Source: Streptomyces sp. CB02261
GTDB lineage: Bacteria; Actinomycetota; Actinomycetes; Streptomycetales; Streptomycetaceae
Reading direction: 5' to 3'
Assembly (NCBI RefSeq): GCF_001905665.1
Contig: NZ_LIVX01000010.1
Coordinates: forward strand, 1 to 64,000
DNA: 64,000 bases
Shown piece after piece: positions 17,886 to 26,352 of the stretch. The notes below the pieces were generated by a model that made no database searches, was not told where the DNA came from, and saw only the letters and a list, made by a program, of their open reading frames with translations. Position 1 is the first letter of the stretch, and each line of letters starts with the position of its first letter. The position numbers and the translations under genes were made by a program.

Positions 17886-19166
17886 ATGGCCACCGAGGCA
17901 CCGGCACACGGCGGCTATCTCGACATACTCCGGGCGCCGCACGCCGCCCGGCTGCTCGCCGGCACCCTCGTGGGGCGCCTGCCGAACGCCGTCGGCCCCG
18001 TCGCCCTCACCCTCTTCGTCCGCGACCTGGGCGGCAGCTACACCCTCGCCGGCGGGCTCATCGCCGCCTACGGCGTCGCCACCGCCATCGGCCAGCCCCT
18101 CCTCGGCCGCGCCGTCGACCTCAAGGGCCAGCCCCGGGTCCAGCTCCCCGCCGCGGTCCTCTCCGCCCTGGGCATGACCCTGCTCGCCCTGACCGGCATC
18201 GGCCACCTCCCGCTCGCCTACGCGGCCGTCGTCCTCGCCGGCCTCTTCACGCCGCCCCTGGAAGGCGGGCTGCGGGCCCTCTGGCCCGGCGTCCTGGGCC
18301 GCGAGGACCGGGTCCACCGGGCGTACGCCCTCGACGCGGTCGCCCAGGAGGTCATGTTCACCGTGGGCCCCCTCCTGCTGACCCTCCTCGTCTCCCTCCG
18401 GTCGCCCGCCGCGGCCCTCCTCGTCATCAACCTCCTCGGCGTCCTCGGCGCTCTCGCCGTCGTCCTCTCCGAGCCCTCCCGCACCTGGCGCTCGGCCCCC
18501 CGTGAGGCCCACTGGCTGGGCGCCCTGCGCTCACCGGGGCTCCTCGCCCTCCTCGGCGCCTTCTTCTTCGTCGGCCTCGCCCTCGGCTCCATCACGGTCG
18601 CCGCCGTCGCCTACGCCGACGACCGCGGCACCCCGTCCGTCTACGGCTGGCTGATGGCGGCCCTCGGCCTCGGCGCGCTCCTCGGCGGCGTCGCCTACGG
18701 CGCCCGCCAGTGGTCCGGCGCCCCCGAGCGGCGACTGCGCGTGCTCGTCCTGCTCCTCGCGGTCTGCTACCTGCCGCTCGTGCTCACGCCGGGCCCCGCG
18801 GCCATGACCGGCCTCTCGGTCCTCTCCGGCGTCTTCCTGGCCCCCGCGCTCGCCTGCGCCTTCATCGTCGTGGACCGGCACGCCCCGCGCGGCACGGTGA
18901 CCGAGGCCTTCTCCTGGCTCGTCACCACCTTCGGCGTCGGCTCGGCCCTCGGCTCCGCCGCGGCGGGCCCCGCCATCGAACTCGCGGGGACCGTCTCCGG
19001 CTTCGCCGTCGCCGGCGCGGGCGGCCTGATCGCGTTCCTCGTCCTCCTGGCCACCGGCAGCGTCCTCGGCGCGCCCCCGGCCCCCGGCACCCCCGCGGCC
19101 GACGCGCGACACGCCGTCGGTGCGGGCGCCCCCACCGCCGTACACAGCGAAAAGAACACGCACTGA
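17886..19166 (+). CDS. Major facilitator superfamily transporter
   Basis: 426 aa with about twelve hydrophobic segments. The first half has the loop GQPLLGRAVDLKGQPR (residues about 73-88), the MFS loop 2-3 signature in degenerate form; the second half has a matching arrangement. It resembles drug or sugar exporters of the SotB/Arabinose-efflux group, substrate unknown. ATG at 17886 with GGGGAG upstream; upstream in-frame codons to 17820 overlap the inverted-repeat operator and are unlikely to be translated. Probably regulated by the divergent LacI-type protein. Confidence 0.88.
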   Translation: MATEAPAHGGYLDILRAPHAARLLAGTLVGRLPNAVGPVALTLFVRDLGGSYTLAGGLIAAYGVATAIGQPLLGRAVDLKGQPRVQLPAAVLSALGMTLLALTGIGHLPLAYAAVVLAGLFTPPLEGGLRALWPGVLGREDRVHRAYALDAVAQEVMFTVGPLLLTLLVSLRSPAAALLVINLLGVLGALAVVLSEPSRTWRSAPREAHWLGALRSPGLLALLGAFFFVGLALGSITVAAVAYADDRGTPSVYGWLMAALGLGALLGGVAYGARQWSGAPERRLRVLVLLLAVCYLPLVLTPGPAAMTGLSVLSGVFLAPALACAFIVVDRHAPRGTVTEAFSWLVTTFGVGSALGSAAAGPAIELAGTVSGFAVAGAGGLIAFLVLLATGSVLGAPPAPGTPAADARHAVGAGAPTAVHSEKNTH

Positions 19167-19201
19167 TCGGAAAATGATCGAAACGGGAACGGCCAACCCG
19201 G

Positions 19202-19229
19202 TTTCAGCACAGGCCGTCAGGCGTAATGT
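19202..19229 (+). promoter_or_regulatory. Promoter of a leaderless pafA transcript
   Basis: TTTCAG (19202-19207), 16 bases, TAATGT (19224-19229). The -10 ends 6 nt before the ATG at 19236 and no Shine-Dalgarno sequence is present, so transcription would begin at or next to the start codon. Confidence 0.5.
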
Positions 19230-19235
19230 TCAGAC

Positions 19236-20597
19236 ATGGACCGCCGCATTTTCGGGCTGGAGAACGAGTACGGCGTCACGTGCACGTTCAGGGGACAGCG
19301 CCGACTGTCTCCTGACGAAGTGGCGCGCTACCTCTTCCGCCGTGTCGTGTCATGGGGCCGCAGCAGCAATGTCTTCCTGCGGAACGGCGCCCGCCTGTAC
19401 CTGGACGTGGGTTCGCATCCGGAATACGCCACACCGGAATGCGACAACGTGACCGAACTGGTCACCCACGACAAGGCCGGTGAGCGCATTCTCGAGGGCC
19501 TGCTCGTCGACGCCGAACGCCGCCTGCACGAGGAGGGAATCGCGGGCGACGTCTACCTCTTCAAGAACAACACCGACTCGGCCGGAAACTCCTACGGGTG
19601 CCACGAGAACTATCTCGTCGCCCGTCACGGTGAGTTCTCCCGGCTCGCGGACATCCTCATTCCGTTCCTCGTCACCCGGCAGCTCATCTGCGGCGCGGGC
19701 AAGGTCCTCCAGACCCCTCGCGGCGCCGTGTTCTGCGTCTCCCAGCGCGCCGAGCACATCTGGGAGGGCGTCAGCTCCGCGACCACCCGCTCGCGGCCCA
19801 TCATCAACACCCGAGACGAGCCGCACGCCGACGCCGAGCGCTACCGCCGCCTCCACGTCATCGTCGGCGACTCGAACATGTCCGAGACGACCATGCTGCT
19901 CAAGGTCGGCGCCACCGACCTGGTGCTCCGCATGATCGAGGCGGGCACGGTGATGCGCGACCTGACCCTGGAGAACCCCATCCGGGCCATCCGCGAGGTC
20001 AGCCACGACATCACCGGACAGCGCAAGGTCCGGCTCGCCAGCGGCCGCGAGGCCTCCGCCCTGGAGGTCCAGCGCGAGTACTACGAGAAGGCCGTCGACT
20101 TCGTCGACCGGCGAGGGATCCGGTCCGGCACCGTCGCCCAGGTCCTGGAGCTGTGGGGCCGGACGCTCGACGCGATCGAGAGCGAGCAGCTCGACCGCAT
20201 CGAGACCGAGATCGACTGGGTCATGAAGCACCGGCTCATCGAGCGCTACCGGGCCAAGCACAACATGACCATGTCGAACCCGAGGGTCGCGCAGATAGAC
20301 CTCGCGTACCACGACATCCACCGTCGCCGCGGCCTCTACTACCTGCTCCAGAAGAACGGGCAGGCGGCGCGGATCTGCAACGACCTGAAGATCTTCGAGG
20401 GCAAGTCGGTGCCCCCGCAGACCACTCGGGCCAGGCTGCGCGGCGACTTCATCCGCCGTGCCCAGGAGCAGCGGCGGGACTTCACCGTCGACTGGGTCCA
20501 CCTCAAGCTGAACGACCAGGCGCAGCGCACGGTGTTGTGCAAGGACCCGTTCCGCTCCGTCGACGACCGGGTCGAAAAGCTGATCGCCGGAATGTAG
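19236..20597 (+). CDS. pafA: Pup-protein ligase
   Basis: 453 aa. Starts MDRRIFGLENEYGV with the ATP/Mg-binding ExE; the active-site segment LYLDVGSHPEYATPEC carries the catalytic Asp equivalent to that of Dop, but the Dop loop is missing. Other family blocks: KNNTDSAGNSYGCHENYL, INTRDEPHADAERYRRLHVI, and the C-terminal domain that binds Pup. PafA phosphorylates the C-terminal Glu of Pup and attaches it to substrate lysine. The gene is separated from prcA by the LacI/MFS pair and is probably transcribed alone from a leaderless promoter. Confidence 0.97.
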   Translation: MDRRIFGLENEYGVTCTFRGQRRLSPDEVARYLFRRVVSWGRSSNVFLRNGARLYLDVGSHPEYATPECDNVTELVTHDKAGERILEGLLVDAERRLHEEGIAGDVYLFKNNTDSAGNSYGCHENYLVARHGEFSRLADILIPFLVTRQLICGAGKVLQTPRGAVFCVSQRAEHIWEGVSSATTRSRPIINTRDEPHADAERYRRLHVIVGDSNMSETTMLLKVGATDLVLRMIEAGTVMRDLTLENPIRAIREVSHDITGQRKVRLASGREASALEVQREYYEKAVDFVDRRGIRSGTVAQVLELWGRTLDAIESEQLDRIETEIDWVMKHRLIERYRAKHNMTMSNPRVAQIDLAYHDIHRRRGLYYLLQKNGQAARICNDLKIFEGKSVPPQTTRARLRGDFIRRAQEQRRDFTVDWVHLKLNDQAQRTVLCKDPFRSVDDRVEKLIAGM

Positions 20598-20615
20598 GCA
20601 GGTCGTACCGACCAT

Positions 20616-20648
20616 GAGGGCCCCGCACGCTCGGCGTGCGGGGTCCTC
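20616..20648 (+). terminator. Terminator after pafA
   Basis: GAGGGCCCCGCACGC (20616-20630) pairs with GCGTGCGGGGTCCTC (20634-20648), a 15-bp stem with one G-U pair and a 3-nt loop. Confidence 0.75.
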
Positions 20649-20749
20649 GGCGTGGGAGAGGGGCCCCGGACGTCGCGAGCCCGGCCCGATCGGCACGACA
20701 CCCCCTAGAGTGGCGGCAACTACTGTGCCGTCTGAGATCTGAGGAACAC

Positions 20750-21691
20750 GTGCGCCGACTTGCCGGCCTTCTCGTCGTCCCGCTGCTGCTGCTCTCGACA
20801 GCGGCGTGCGGCAGCGACGACAAGGGCTCCGATTCCGCCTCGATGAAGAACGGGCTGCCCGCCATCACCGCGGGCCAGAAGTTCGGGGAGAAGCCGACCC
20901 TCGCCAAGGGTGAGGGCGACCCGCCCAAGGAACTGAAGGTCAACGTCATCAGCGAGGGCAAAGGCGCGGTGACGAAGAAGGGTGACGCGCTGTCGGTGAA
21001 CTACCTGGGTCAGGCCTGGGACTCCACCACCCCCTTCGACAACAGCTTCGACCGCGGTGAGCCGTTCAGCCTGACCCTCGGCGAGGGCGGCGTCATCAAG
21101 GGCTGGGACCAGGGCCTCGAAGGCCAGAAGGTCGGCAGCCGTATCGAGCTCGGCATCCCGCCGGAGCTCGCCTACGGCGAGAAGGGCTCGCCGCCGAGCA
21201 TCAAGCCCAACGCCACCCTCGTCTTCGTCGTGGACATCCTGAAGGCCGTCACGATCCCGAAGTCCGCCACGGGCACCCCGGTCGCCCAGGAGAACAAGGA
21301 CCTGCCCAAGGTCGGGACGAACACCGACGGCAAGGCGCCCACGCTGACCGTCCCGAAGGTCGCCCCGCCGACCAAGCTCGTCTCGAACTACGTGCTCGAG
21401 GCCGACGGCGAGGCCGTGAAGGCGACCGACACGGTCGTCGTGAACTACGTCGCCGCCCTGTGGAAGGACGGCAAGGTCTTCGACTCGACGTACCCCACCG
21501 GCAAGCCCGCGAACTTCCCGCTCGCGAACCTGACGCTGAAGGGCCTCAAGGACGGTCTCGTCGGCAAGAAGGTCGGCAGCCGCGTCCTCATCGTCGCCCC
21601 GCCGTCGGAGGCGTTCGGCGACAAGGAGCAGCAGGGGATTCCGAAGAACTCCACGCTGGTGTTCGCCGTGGACATCCTCACGAAGGTGTAA
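20750..21691 (+). CDS. FKBP-type peptidyl-prolyl isomerase lipoprotein, two domains
   Basis: 313 aa. Lipoprotein signal VRRLAGLLVVPLLLLSTAAC with Cys20, then two FKBP domains. Domain 1 (about 65-165) has VNYLGQAWDS, FDNSFDRGEPFSLTLGEGGV, IKGWDQGLEGQKVGSR and PPELAYGEKG. Domain 2 (about 205-313) has VNYVAALWKDGKVFDSTY and LKGLKDGLVGKKVGSRVL but lacks the WDQ motif, so it is probably less active. It would assist folding of exported proteins at the outer face of the membrane. GTG at 20750 with GAGGAA upstream. The cytosolic FKBP gene follows 43 bp later. Confidence 0.9.
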   Translation: MRRLAGLLVVPLLLLSTAACGSDDKGSDSASMKNGLPAITAGQKFGEKPTLAKGEGDPPKELKVNVISEGKGAVTKKGDALSVNYLGQAWDSTTPFDNSFDRGEPFSLTLGEGGVIKGWDQGLEGQKVGSRIELGIPPELAYGEKGSPPSIKPNATLVFVVDILKAVTIPKSATGTPVAQENKDLPKVGTNTDGKAPTLTVPKVAPPTKLVSNYVLEADGEAVKATDTVVVNYVAALWKDGKVFDSTYPTGKPANFPLANLTLKGLKDGLVGKKVGSRVLIVAPPSEAFGDKEQQGIPKNSTLVFAVDILTKV

Positions 21692-21734
21692 GACTGTCCC
21701 GATCACGTAGTTCACCAGTATGAGGAGCAGTTCA

Positions 21735-22115
21735 GTGAGCATCGAGAAGCCCGAGATCGACTTCCCGGGTGGCGAGCCGCCGAAGGACCTGGAGATCAAG
21801 GACATCTGGGAGGGCGACGGCGAGCTCGCCGAAGCCGGTGACTTCGTGAAGGTCCACTACGTCGGTGTGTCCTTCGACTCCGGCGAGGAGTTCGACGCCT
21901 CCTGGAACCGCGGCGCCCCGCTCGACTTCAACCTCGGCGCCGGCCAGGTCATCCAGGGCTGGGACCAGGGCGTCCAGGGCATGAAGGTCGGCGGCCGCCG
22001 CCAGCTGGTCATCCCCGCGCACCTCGCCTACGGCGACCGCGGCGCCGGCGGCAAGATCGCCCCCGGCGAGACGCTGATCTTCGTCTGCGACCTCGTGGGC
22101 GTCACCAAGCGCTGA
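21735..22115 (+). CDS. FKBP-type peptidyl-prolyl cis-trans isomerase, cytosolic
   Basis: 126 aa, a single complete FKBP domain without signal sequence: VKVHYVGVSFDSGEEFDASW, PLDFNLGAGQVIQGWDQGVQ, GMKVGGRR, IPAHLAYGDRGAGG and the last strand LIFVCDLVGV. All aromatic residues of the prolyl-binding pocket are seen (Y, F, D, W). It catalyses prolyl isomerisation in the cytoplasm. GTG at 21735 with GAGGAG upstream. It shares ancestry and probably a transcript with the preceding lipoprotein gene; a strong hairpin follows. Confidence 0.93.
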   Translation: MSIEKPEIDFPGGEPPKDLEIKDIWEGDGELAEAGDFVKVHYVGVSFDSGEEFDASWNRGAPLDFNLGAGQVIQGWDQGVQGMKVGGRRQLVIPAHLAYGDRGAGGKIAPGETLIFVCDLVGVTKR

Positions 22116-22157
22116 CCCCGTACGCGGCCGGGCACCGACCCGGCCGCCGACGGACCT

Positions 22158-22193
22158 CCGAGGGCCCCCGCCGTTCATGGCGGGGGCCCTCGG
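22158..22193 (+). terminator. Terminator after the FKBP genes
   Basis: A perfect 15-bp stem: CCGAGGGCCCCCGCC (22158-22172) and its complement (22179-22193), loop GTTCAT. Confidence 0.8.
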
Positions 22194-22222
22194 CTTGGGC
22201 CCCGACACCCCGGGGCGGTACG

Positions 22223-22236
22223 GTCGGACGTCCGAC
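22223..22236. promoter_or_regulatory. Perfect palindrome upstream of pafB
   Basis: GTCGGACGTCCGAC, a 14-bp perfect palindrome 38 bp before the pafB start. It may be an operator for pafBC. It contains GTCGG and CCGAC half-sites but no properly spaced -10, so it is not itself a RecA-NDp promoter. Confidence 0.4.
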
Positions 22237-22273
22237 AGACACGTGGATCCGGTAGATGAGGTGCGGGGCGTCG

Positions 22274-23230
22274 ATGGCGATTGCCAAGTCCGAGCGGCTG
22301 ATGAATCTCGCGCTGTGCCTCCTCGGGACACGCCGCCCGCTGAGCAAGCGTGAACTCCGCGGCTCCATCGAGGCCTACCTCGAAGCCGGCGGCGACGACG
22401 CCTTCAACCGCATGTTCGAGCGTGACAAGGACGACCTCCGCGAGCTCGGCCTCGTCATCGAGACCGTCGAGAACCTGGAGGGCGAGACCGGCTACCTCGC
22501 CCGCCGCGACTCCAACCGGCTGCCGCCCATCACCCTCGACGCCGAGGAGGCCGCCGCGCTCGGCCTCGCCGCGAAGGTCTGGCAACAGGCCCGCCTCGCC
22601 GGCGCCGCCAGCGGCGCCCTCCAGAAGCTCCGCGCCGCCGGCATGCCGGAGGCGGAGGACTCGTACGACACCCAGCCCAGCGCCCTCGAACCCCGCATCC
22701 CGGTCCACGAGGCCGCCTTCGAACCGCTGATGCTGGCCTGCCGCGACCGCCGGCCCGTCGTCTTCGACTACCGCAAGGCCAACGCCGCCCGCCCCGAGAC
22801 CCGCCAGGTCGAGCCCTGGACCCTCGAATGCTGGCGCGGCCACTGGTACCTGGCGGGCTGGGACCGCGACCGCGGTGCCGAGCGCGTCTTCCGCCTCTCC
22901 CGTATCACCGGCAAGGTCCGCTCCCGGGCCGGCGCCTTCACCGCGCCCGTGCCCGACGTCGTCACCGTCCGGGAGACCGTGGAGAGCTGGGCGGGGGAGA
23001 CCGCCACCCGCTCGGCCCGGATCCGGCTGCGCACCGGCTGCGGCTACCCGCTGCGGGCCCGCGCCCAGTCCGTGCACGAGGGCACCGACGGCTGGGACGA
23101 GCTGGAGGTCCCGTACGGACACGGGCTCGACGCCTGGCTCGTCGAGTTCGGTCCCGATGTCGTCGTACTGGAACCGGCCGATCTGCGCGCCGATGTGGTG
23201 GACCGGCTCCGTGCCGTGGCCAAGGGCTGA
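22274..23230 (+). CDS. pafB: WYL-domain transcriptional regulator PafB
   Basis: 318 aa. N-terminal winged helix (MAIAKSERLMNLALCLLGTR, then LSKRELRGSIEAY), followed by a WYL domain (HWYLAGWDRDRGAERVFRLSRI, about residues 197-218) and a C-terminal WCX extension. With PafC it forms the heterodimeric activator of the LexA-independent DNA-damage response in mycobacteria, probably sensing single-stranded nucleic acid through the WYL domain. ATG at 22274 matches the conserved family start; an ATG at 22256 is in frame. pafC follows 17 bp later, and candidate target promoters occur in this window (nuclease, pup, helY). Confidence 0.93.
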   Translation: MAIAKSERLMNLALCLLGTRRPLSKRELRGSIEAYLEAGGDDAFNRMFERDKDDLRELGLVIETVENLEGETGYLARRDSNRLPPITLDAEEAAALGLAAKVWQQARLAGAASGALQKLRAAGMPEAEDSYDTQPSALEPRIPVHEAAFEPLMLACRDRRPVVFDYRKANAARPETRQVEPWTLECWRGHWYLAGWDRDRGAERVFRLSRITGKVRSRAGAFTAPVPDVVTVRETVESWAGETATRSARIRLRTGCGYPLRARAQSVHEGTDGWDELEVPYGHGLDAWLVEFGPDVVVLEPADLRADVVDRLRAVAKG

Positions 23231-23247
23231 GGGGAAAGACGAACCGC

Positions 23248-24201
23248 ATGGCTGCCAACGCGATCGACCAGACGAGGCGGATGCTCTCCCTCGTCACCTA
23301 CCTCCGCGAGCGCCCGGGCGCCCACGTCGCCGACGTCGCGCGCGCCTTCGGGATCACCGAGGACGAGCTGATCTCCGACCTGGACGTGCTGCCCATGTGC
23401 GGCACCAGCTTCCGCGGCGGGGACCTCCTCGACATCGACACCGACGGCGACCGGATCTGGTGGCACAACCCGGACGACGTCGCCGCGCCGCTGCGGCTCG
23501 CCGCCGACGAGGCGACGGCCCTCCTCGTCGCCGCCCGCGCCGTCGCCACCCTGCCCGGGCTCCGCGAGAGCGACCGGGAGGCGCTCCTGCGCGCCACCGC
23601 CAAACTGGAGGCGGCGGCCGGCGAGGCCGCCGGGGCCAGCTCCCGTCTCTCGGTGACCTTCGAATCGGAGGGCGGGGTCTTCGCCGAGGTCGACCGGGCC
23701 ATCTCGGAGCGCCGGCGCCTGTGGGTGCGCTACTACTCGCCGGCCCGCGACGAGCTCACCGAGCGCGAGGTCGACCCGATCCGCCTCTTCGCCGTCGGCC
23801 ACACGTACATGGAGGCGTGGTGCCGGCTCTCCGAGGCGCGCCGCACCTTCCGGCTCGACCGCGTGGCCGAGATCCGCATCCTCGACGAGCACGCGGCGCC
23901 GCCGGAACTGGAGCTGCGCGACCTGTCCGCGGGTCTCGTCCAGCCGTCCGCGGACGACCCCGAGGTGGTGGTCGAGGTCGGCCCCGGCGGACGCTGGGTC
24001 GCCGAGTACTACCCGCACGACCGGGCCGACGAGCTGCCCGACGGCGGACTGCGCATCACCCTCCGCACGCCGGACCCCGCGTCGCTGCGCCGACTCGCGC
24101 TGCGGCTCGGCAGCGACGGGCGGATCGTCGCACCGCAGGAACTCGCCGACAACGCGAGGACGGCGGCCGCCGCCGCGCTCGCCGCGTACGACGGCGAGTG
24201 A
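23248..24201 (+). CDS. pafC: WYL-domain transcriptional regulator PafC
   Basis: 317 aa. Same architecture as PafB: helix-turn-helix (MLSLVTYLRERPGAHVADVA, then FGITEDELISDLDVLPMCG), WYL domain (RLWVRYYSPARDELTEREVD ... HTYMEAWCRLSEARRTFRLD, about 165-215) and WCX tail. The WYL tryptophan-tyrosine-leucine positions are partly replaced (YMEAW), as is usual in PafC. ATG at 23248 with GAGGGGAAAG upstream. Co-transcribed with pafB. Confidence 0.93.
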   Translation: MAANAIDQTRRMLSLVTYLRERPGAHVADVARAFGITEDELISDLDVLPMCGTSFRGGDLLDIDTDGDRIWWHNPDDVAAPLRLAADEATALLVAARAVATLPGLRESDREALLRATAKLEAAAGEAAGASSRLSVTFESEGGVFAEVDRAISERRRLWVRYYSPARDELTEREVDPIRLFAVGHTYMEAWCRLSEARRTFRLDRVAEIRILDEHAAPPELELRDLSAGLVQPSADDPEVVVEVGPGGRWVAEYYPHDRADELPDGGLRITLRTPDPASLRRLALRLGSDGRIVAPQELADNARTAAAAALAAYDGE

Positions 24202-24321
24202 CGTCTCCCCTCCGGGGGACGCTGTGAGGACGTGGCCGCGCCCCGGTGCGGATGCGGCCACCGACGGGACACCAGAGGTCGACGCGGACGTACGCGGGCG
24301 CGTGAGCGCAGGAGTCGAGAA

Positions 24322-24585
24322 ATGAGGGAAATGTCCGTGATGCACGGTTTTTCGGCGACGGTGACCCCGGTCCTCTTCAAGGCCGCCTGCCCCGACTGCC
24401 GCTCCCGCTTCGAGCTCTCCGCGAGCGCCCTGCGCCTCGCCATCGGCGCCAGCCGCCGCACCACCTTCTACTCCTTCACCTGCCCCGAGTGCGGCAGCTC
24501 CGTCCGCAAACCCGCCGGCGAACGCATCGTCGAACTCCTCACCGGCGGCGGCGTCCGGACCCTGCGCCTCCACACCACCGTCTGA
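24322..24585 (+). CDS. Small zinc-ribbon protein, unknown function
   Basis: 87 aa. Two CxxC pairs (CPDC near residue 20 and CPEC near residue 54) form a likely zinc ribbon; the segment between them is SRFELSASALRLAIGASRRTTFYSFT. This pattern recurs in small actinomycete proteins of unknown role. The ATG at 24322 follows GGAG at a 7-nt spacing; ATG codons at 24331 and 24340 are alternatives. It lies between pafC and tatA on the same strand. Confidence 0.7.
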   Translation: MREMSVMHGFSATVTPVLFKAACPDCRSRFELSASALRLAIGASRRTTFYSFTCPECGSSVRKPAGERIVELLTGGGVRTLRLHTTV

Positions 24586-24620
24586 GCGGCCCACACCCCG
24601 TCCGCTCCCCGCCCAACGTC

Positions 24621-24626
24621 TAGGCT
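24621..24626 (+). promoter_or_regulatory. -10 hexamer of a leaderless small-protein gene
   Basis: TAGGCT ends 6 nt before the ATG at 24633; no Shine-Dalgarno sequence precedes that ATG. Confidence 0.5.
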
Positions 24627-24632
24627 GCGCAC

Positions 24633-24830
24633 ATGTTCTGGCCCATGCTCGCCATCGCCCTCGGCTTCCTCGGCCTCGCCGTCCTCGGCGTCCTGGCCGT
24701 CAAGGTCTTCCTCGAAGTGCAGCGCCTCGGCCGCCAGGTGGCCCATACCACACAACGGATCAACCAGGCCGCCGAAGAGCTGGAGACCGCGGCCGTCGGC
24801 CTGGCCGAAACCGGGAAGAACCTGCGCTGA
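24633..24830 (+). CDS. Small membrane protein with C-terminal amphipathic helix
   Basis: 65 aa. One transmembrane helix (MLAIALGFLGLAVLGVLAVK, residues 5-24) is followed by a charged, probably helical tail (VQRLGRQVAHTTQRINQAAE ...). The layout recalls TatA/TatB-like proteins, though the conserved FG hinge is missing, and it lies directly before tatA. The ATG at 24633 lacks a ribosome-binding site and is probably leaderless. Function unknown. Confidence 0.65.
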   Translation: MFWPMLAIALGFLGLAVLGVLAVKVFLEVQRLGRQVAHTTQRINQAAEELETAAVGLAETGKNLR

Positions 24831-24902
24831 GCCCGTGCCGTACGCTGCATGAAGCGGCCCTTGACCGGGGACGCGGGACGCAATCGGGAGTATGCGCGGG
24901 CA

Positions 24903-24933
24903 TTGCCAGGTGTTTACTCCTGCGGGTTACGAT
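24903..24933 (+). promoter_or_regulatory. Candidate tatA promoter
   Basis: TTGCCA (24903-24908) and TTACGAT (24927-24933) with an 18- to 19-nt spacer, about 80 nt before the tatA start. Both hexamers fit the principal sigma factor loosely. Confidence 0.45.
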
Positions 24934-25015
24934 CGCAGCCAGCGCGGTGGCCGGACGTCTGTCCGACCCGCCGGGCACGCACTCCATGTCGCCTCGGTGA
25001 AGAAGGTACACAGCT

Positions 25016-25303
25016 ATGGGTAGGCTCGGCCCCACCGAGATCATCCTGATTCTCGTCGTCATCATCCTGCTGTTCGGCGCCAAGAAGCTCCCGGACATGG
25101 CTCGCTCGCTCGGCAAGTCCGCCCGCATCCTCAAGAGCGAGGCCAAGGCGATGAAGTCGGACGACCAGCAGAGCGCCCCCGCCGACCCGCCGCACGCCGG
25201 CACCGCCACGGACCAGCCCGCCCCGCGCACCATCCAGGCCGCTCCCGGAGACGTGACCAGCTCGCGTCCCGTGACCGAGCCCACGGACACCACCAAGCGC
25301 TGA
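25016..25303 (+). CDS. tatA: Twin-arginine translocase subunit TatA
   Basis: 95 aa. The N-terminal transmembrane helix (GPTEIILILVVIILLFGAKK, residues 5-24) ends in the FG hinge, followed by the amphipathic helix LPDMARSLGKSARILKSEAK and a disordered Pro/Thr-rich tail. TatA oligomers make the transport path for folded proteins with twin-arginine signals. tatC follows 60 bp later. ATG at 25016. Confidence 0.96.
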   Translation: MGRLGPTEIILILVVIILLFGAKKLPDMARSLGKSARILKSEAKAMKSDDQQSAPADPPHAGTATDQPAPRTIQAAPGDVTSSRPVTEPTDTTKR

Positions 25304-25363
25304 CCCGGTCCGCCGCGGCCGCCGCACCGGGCGGCGGCCTGCCGCACGAGATGAGGACGTGGG

Positions 25364-26311
25364 TTGCCCAAGTCTGCCCGCAAGCAGGAGAAGGATCCCG
25401 AGGGTCGGATGCCCCTCGTGGAGCACCTGCGTGAACTCCGCAACCGACTGGCGAAAGGTCTCCTCGCCGTCGCAGCGGTGACGATCGTCGCCCTCGTGTA
25501 CAGCGAGGAGCTCATGCAGTTCCTGACGAGATCGGTGCCCACCTGCGCACCGGACGTCAGCAGCAACGGCGGCAACTGCGCGATCGTCTCCTTCAACACG
25601 CTCATGGCCCCGTTCAGCACGACGATCCAGCTGTCGCTGACCGCCGGCCTGGTCGTCGCCAGCCCCATCTGGCTCTACCAGCTCTGGGCCTTCGTCGCAC
25701 CCGGACTGCACAAGAGCGAGAAGAAGTACACGTACGCCTTCGTCGGCGCGGCCGTGCCGCTCTTCTCCGCCGGCGCCTACCTCGCGTACCTCATCCTCCC
25801 CATCAGCGTGAAGGTCCTCATCAGCCTCACGCCCGAGGGCTCCGCGAACATCCTCTCGCTCGGTGACGTCCTCGACTTCACCCTGCGCATGGTGCTCGTC
25901 TTCGGCCTCGCCTTCGAGCTGCCGCTCGTCCTCGTCATGCTCAACCTCACCGGCGTCCTCACCGGCCGCCGCATGGCCGGCTGGTGGCGCGGCGTGATCA
26001 TGGGCGTCTTCGTCTTCGGCGCCATCATCACCCCGACCACCGACCCCATCGGCATGATCGCCCTCGCCGGGCCCATCACCGTCCTGTACTTCGCCGCCGT
26101 CGGTTTCTCCCTCCTCAACGACCGGCGACGCAGGCGCGGCAACCCCGACGCCGAACTCGACGACGACGAGGCATCCGCCCTCGACCTCAGGCCCGAGCCC
26201 GTCGCCGCCGTCGAACCGGTCGCCGCCTCCCGCGCCCTGCCCGAGCAGGCCACCGGAGAGCACAGCGGAACCAGCCCGCACCGGGTCAACGGTTACGACG
26301 ACATCACCTGA
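25364..26311 (+). CDS. tatC: Twin-arginine translocase subunit TatC
   Basis: 315 aa with six membrane segments. The first cytoplasmic part is MPLVEHLRELRNRL, the signature that binds twin-arginine signals; ALDLRPEPVAAVEPV and further acidic residues make a long C-terminal tail. The start is a TTG at 25364 after GATGAGGACG; no ATG or GTG is available nearby in frame without losing the conserved N-terminus. Forms an operon with tatA. Confidence 0.95.
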   Translation: MPKSARKQEKDPEGRMPLVEHLRELRNRLAKGLLAVAAVTIVALVYSEELMQFLTRSVPTCAPDVSSNGGNCAIVSFNTLMAPFSTTIQLSLTAGLVVASPIWLYQLWAFVAPGLHKSEKKYTYAFVGAAVPLFSAGAYLAYLILPISVKVLISLTPEGSANILSLGDVLDFTLRMVLVFGLAFELPLVLVMLNLTGVLTGRRMAGWWRGVIMGVFVFGAIITPTTDPIGMIALAGPITVLYFAAVGFSLLNDRRRRRGNPDAELDDDEASALDLRPEPVAAVEPVAASRALPEQATGEHSGTSPHRVNGYDDIT

Positions 26312-26352
26312 TCTTGTAAGGTCCCCCCAGACTCCGTCCGGGGGGACCGCCC

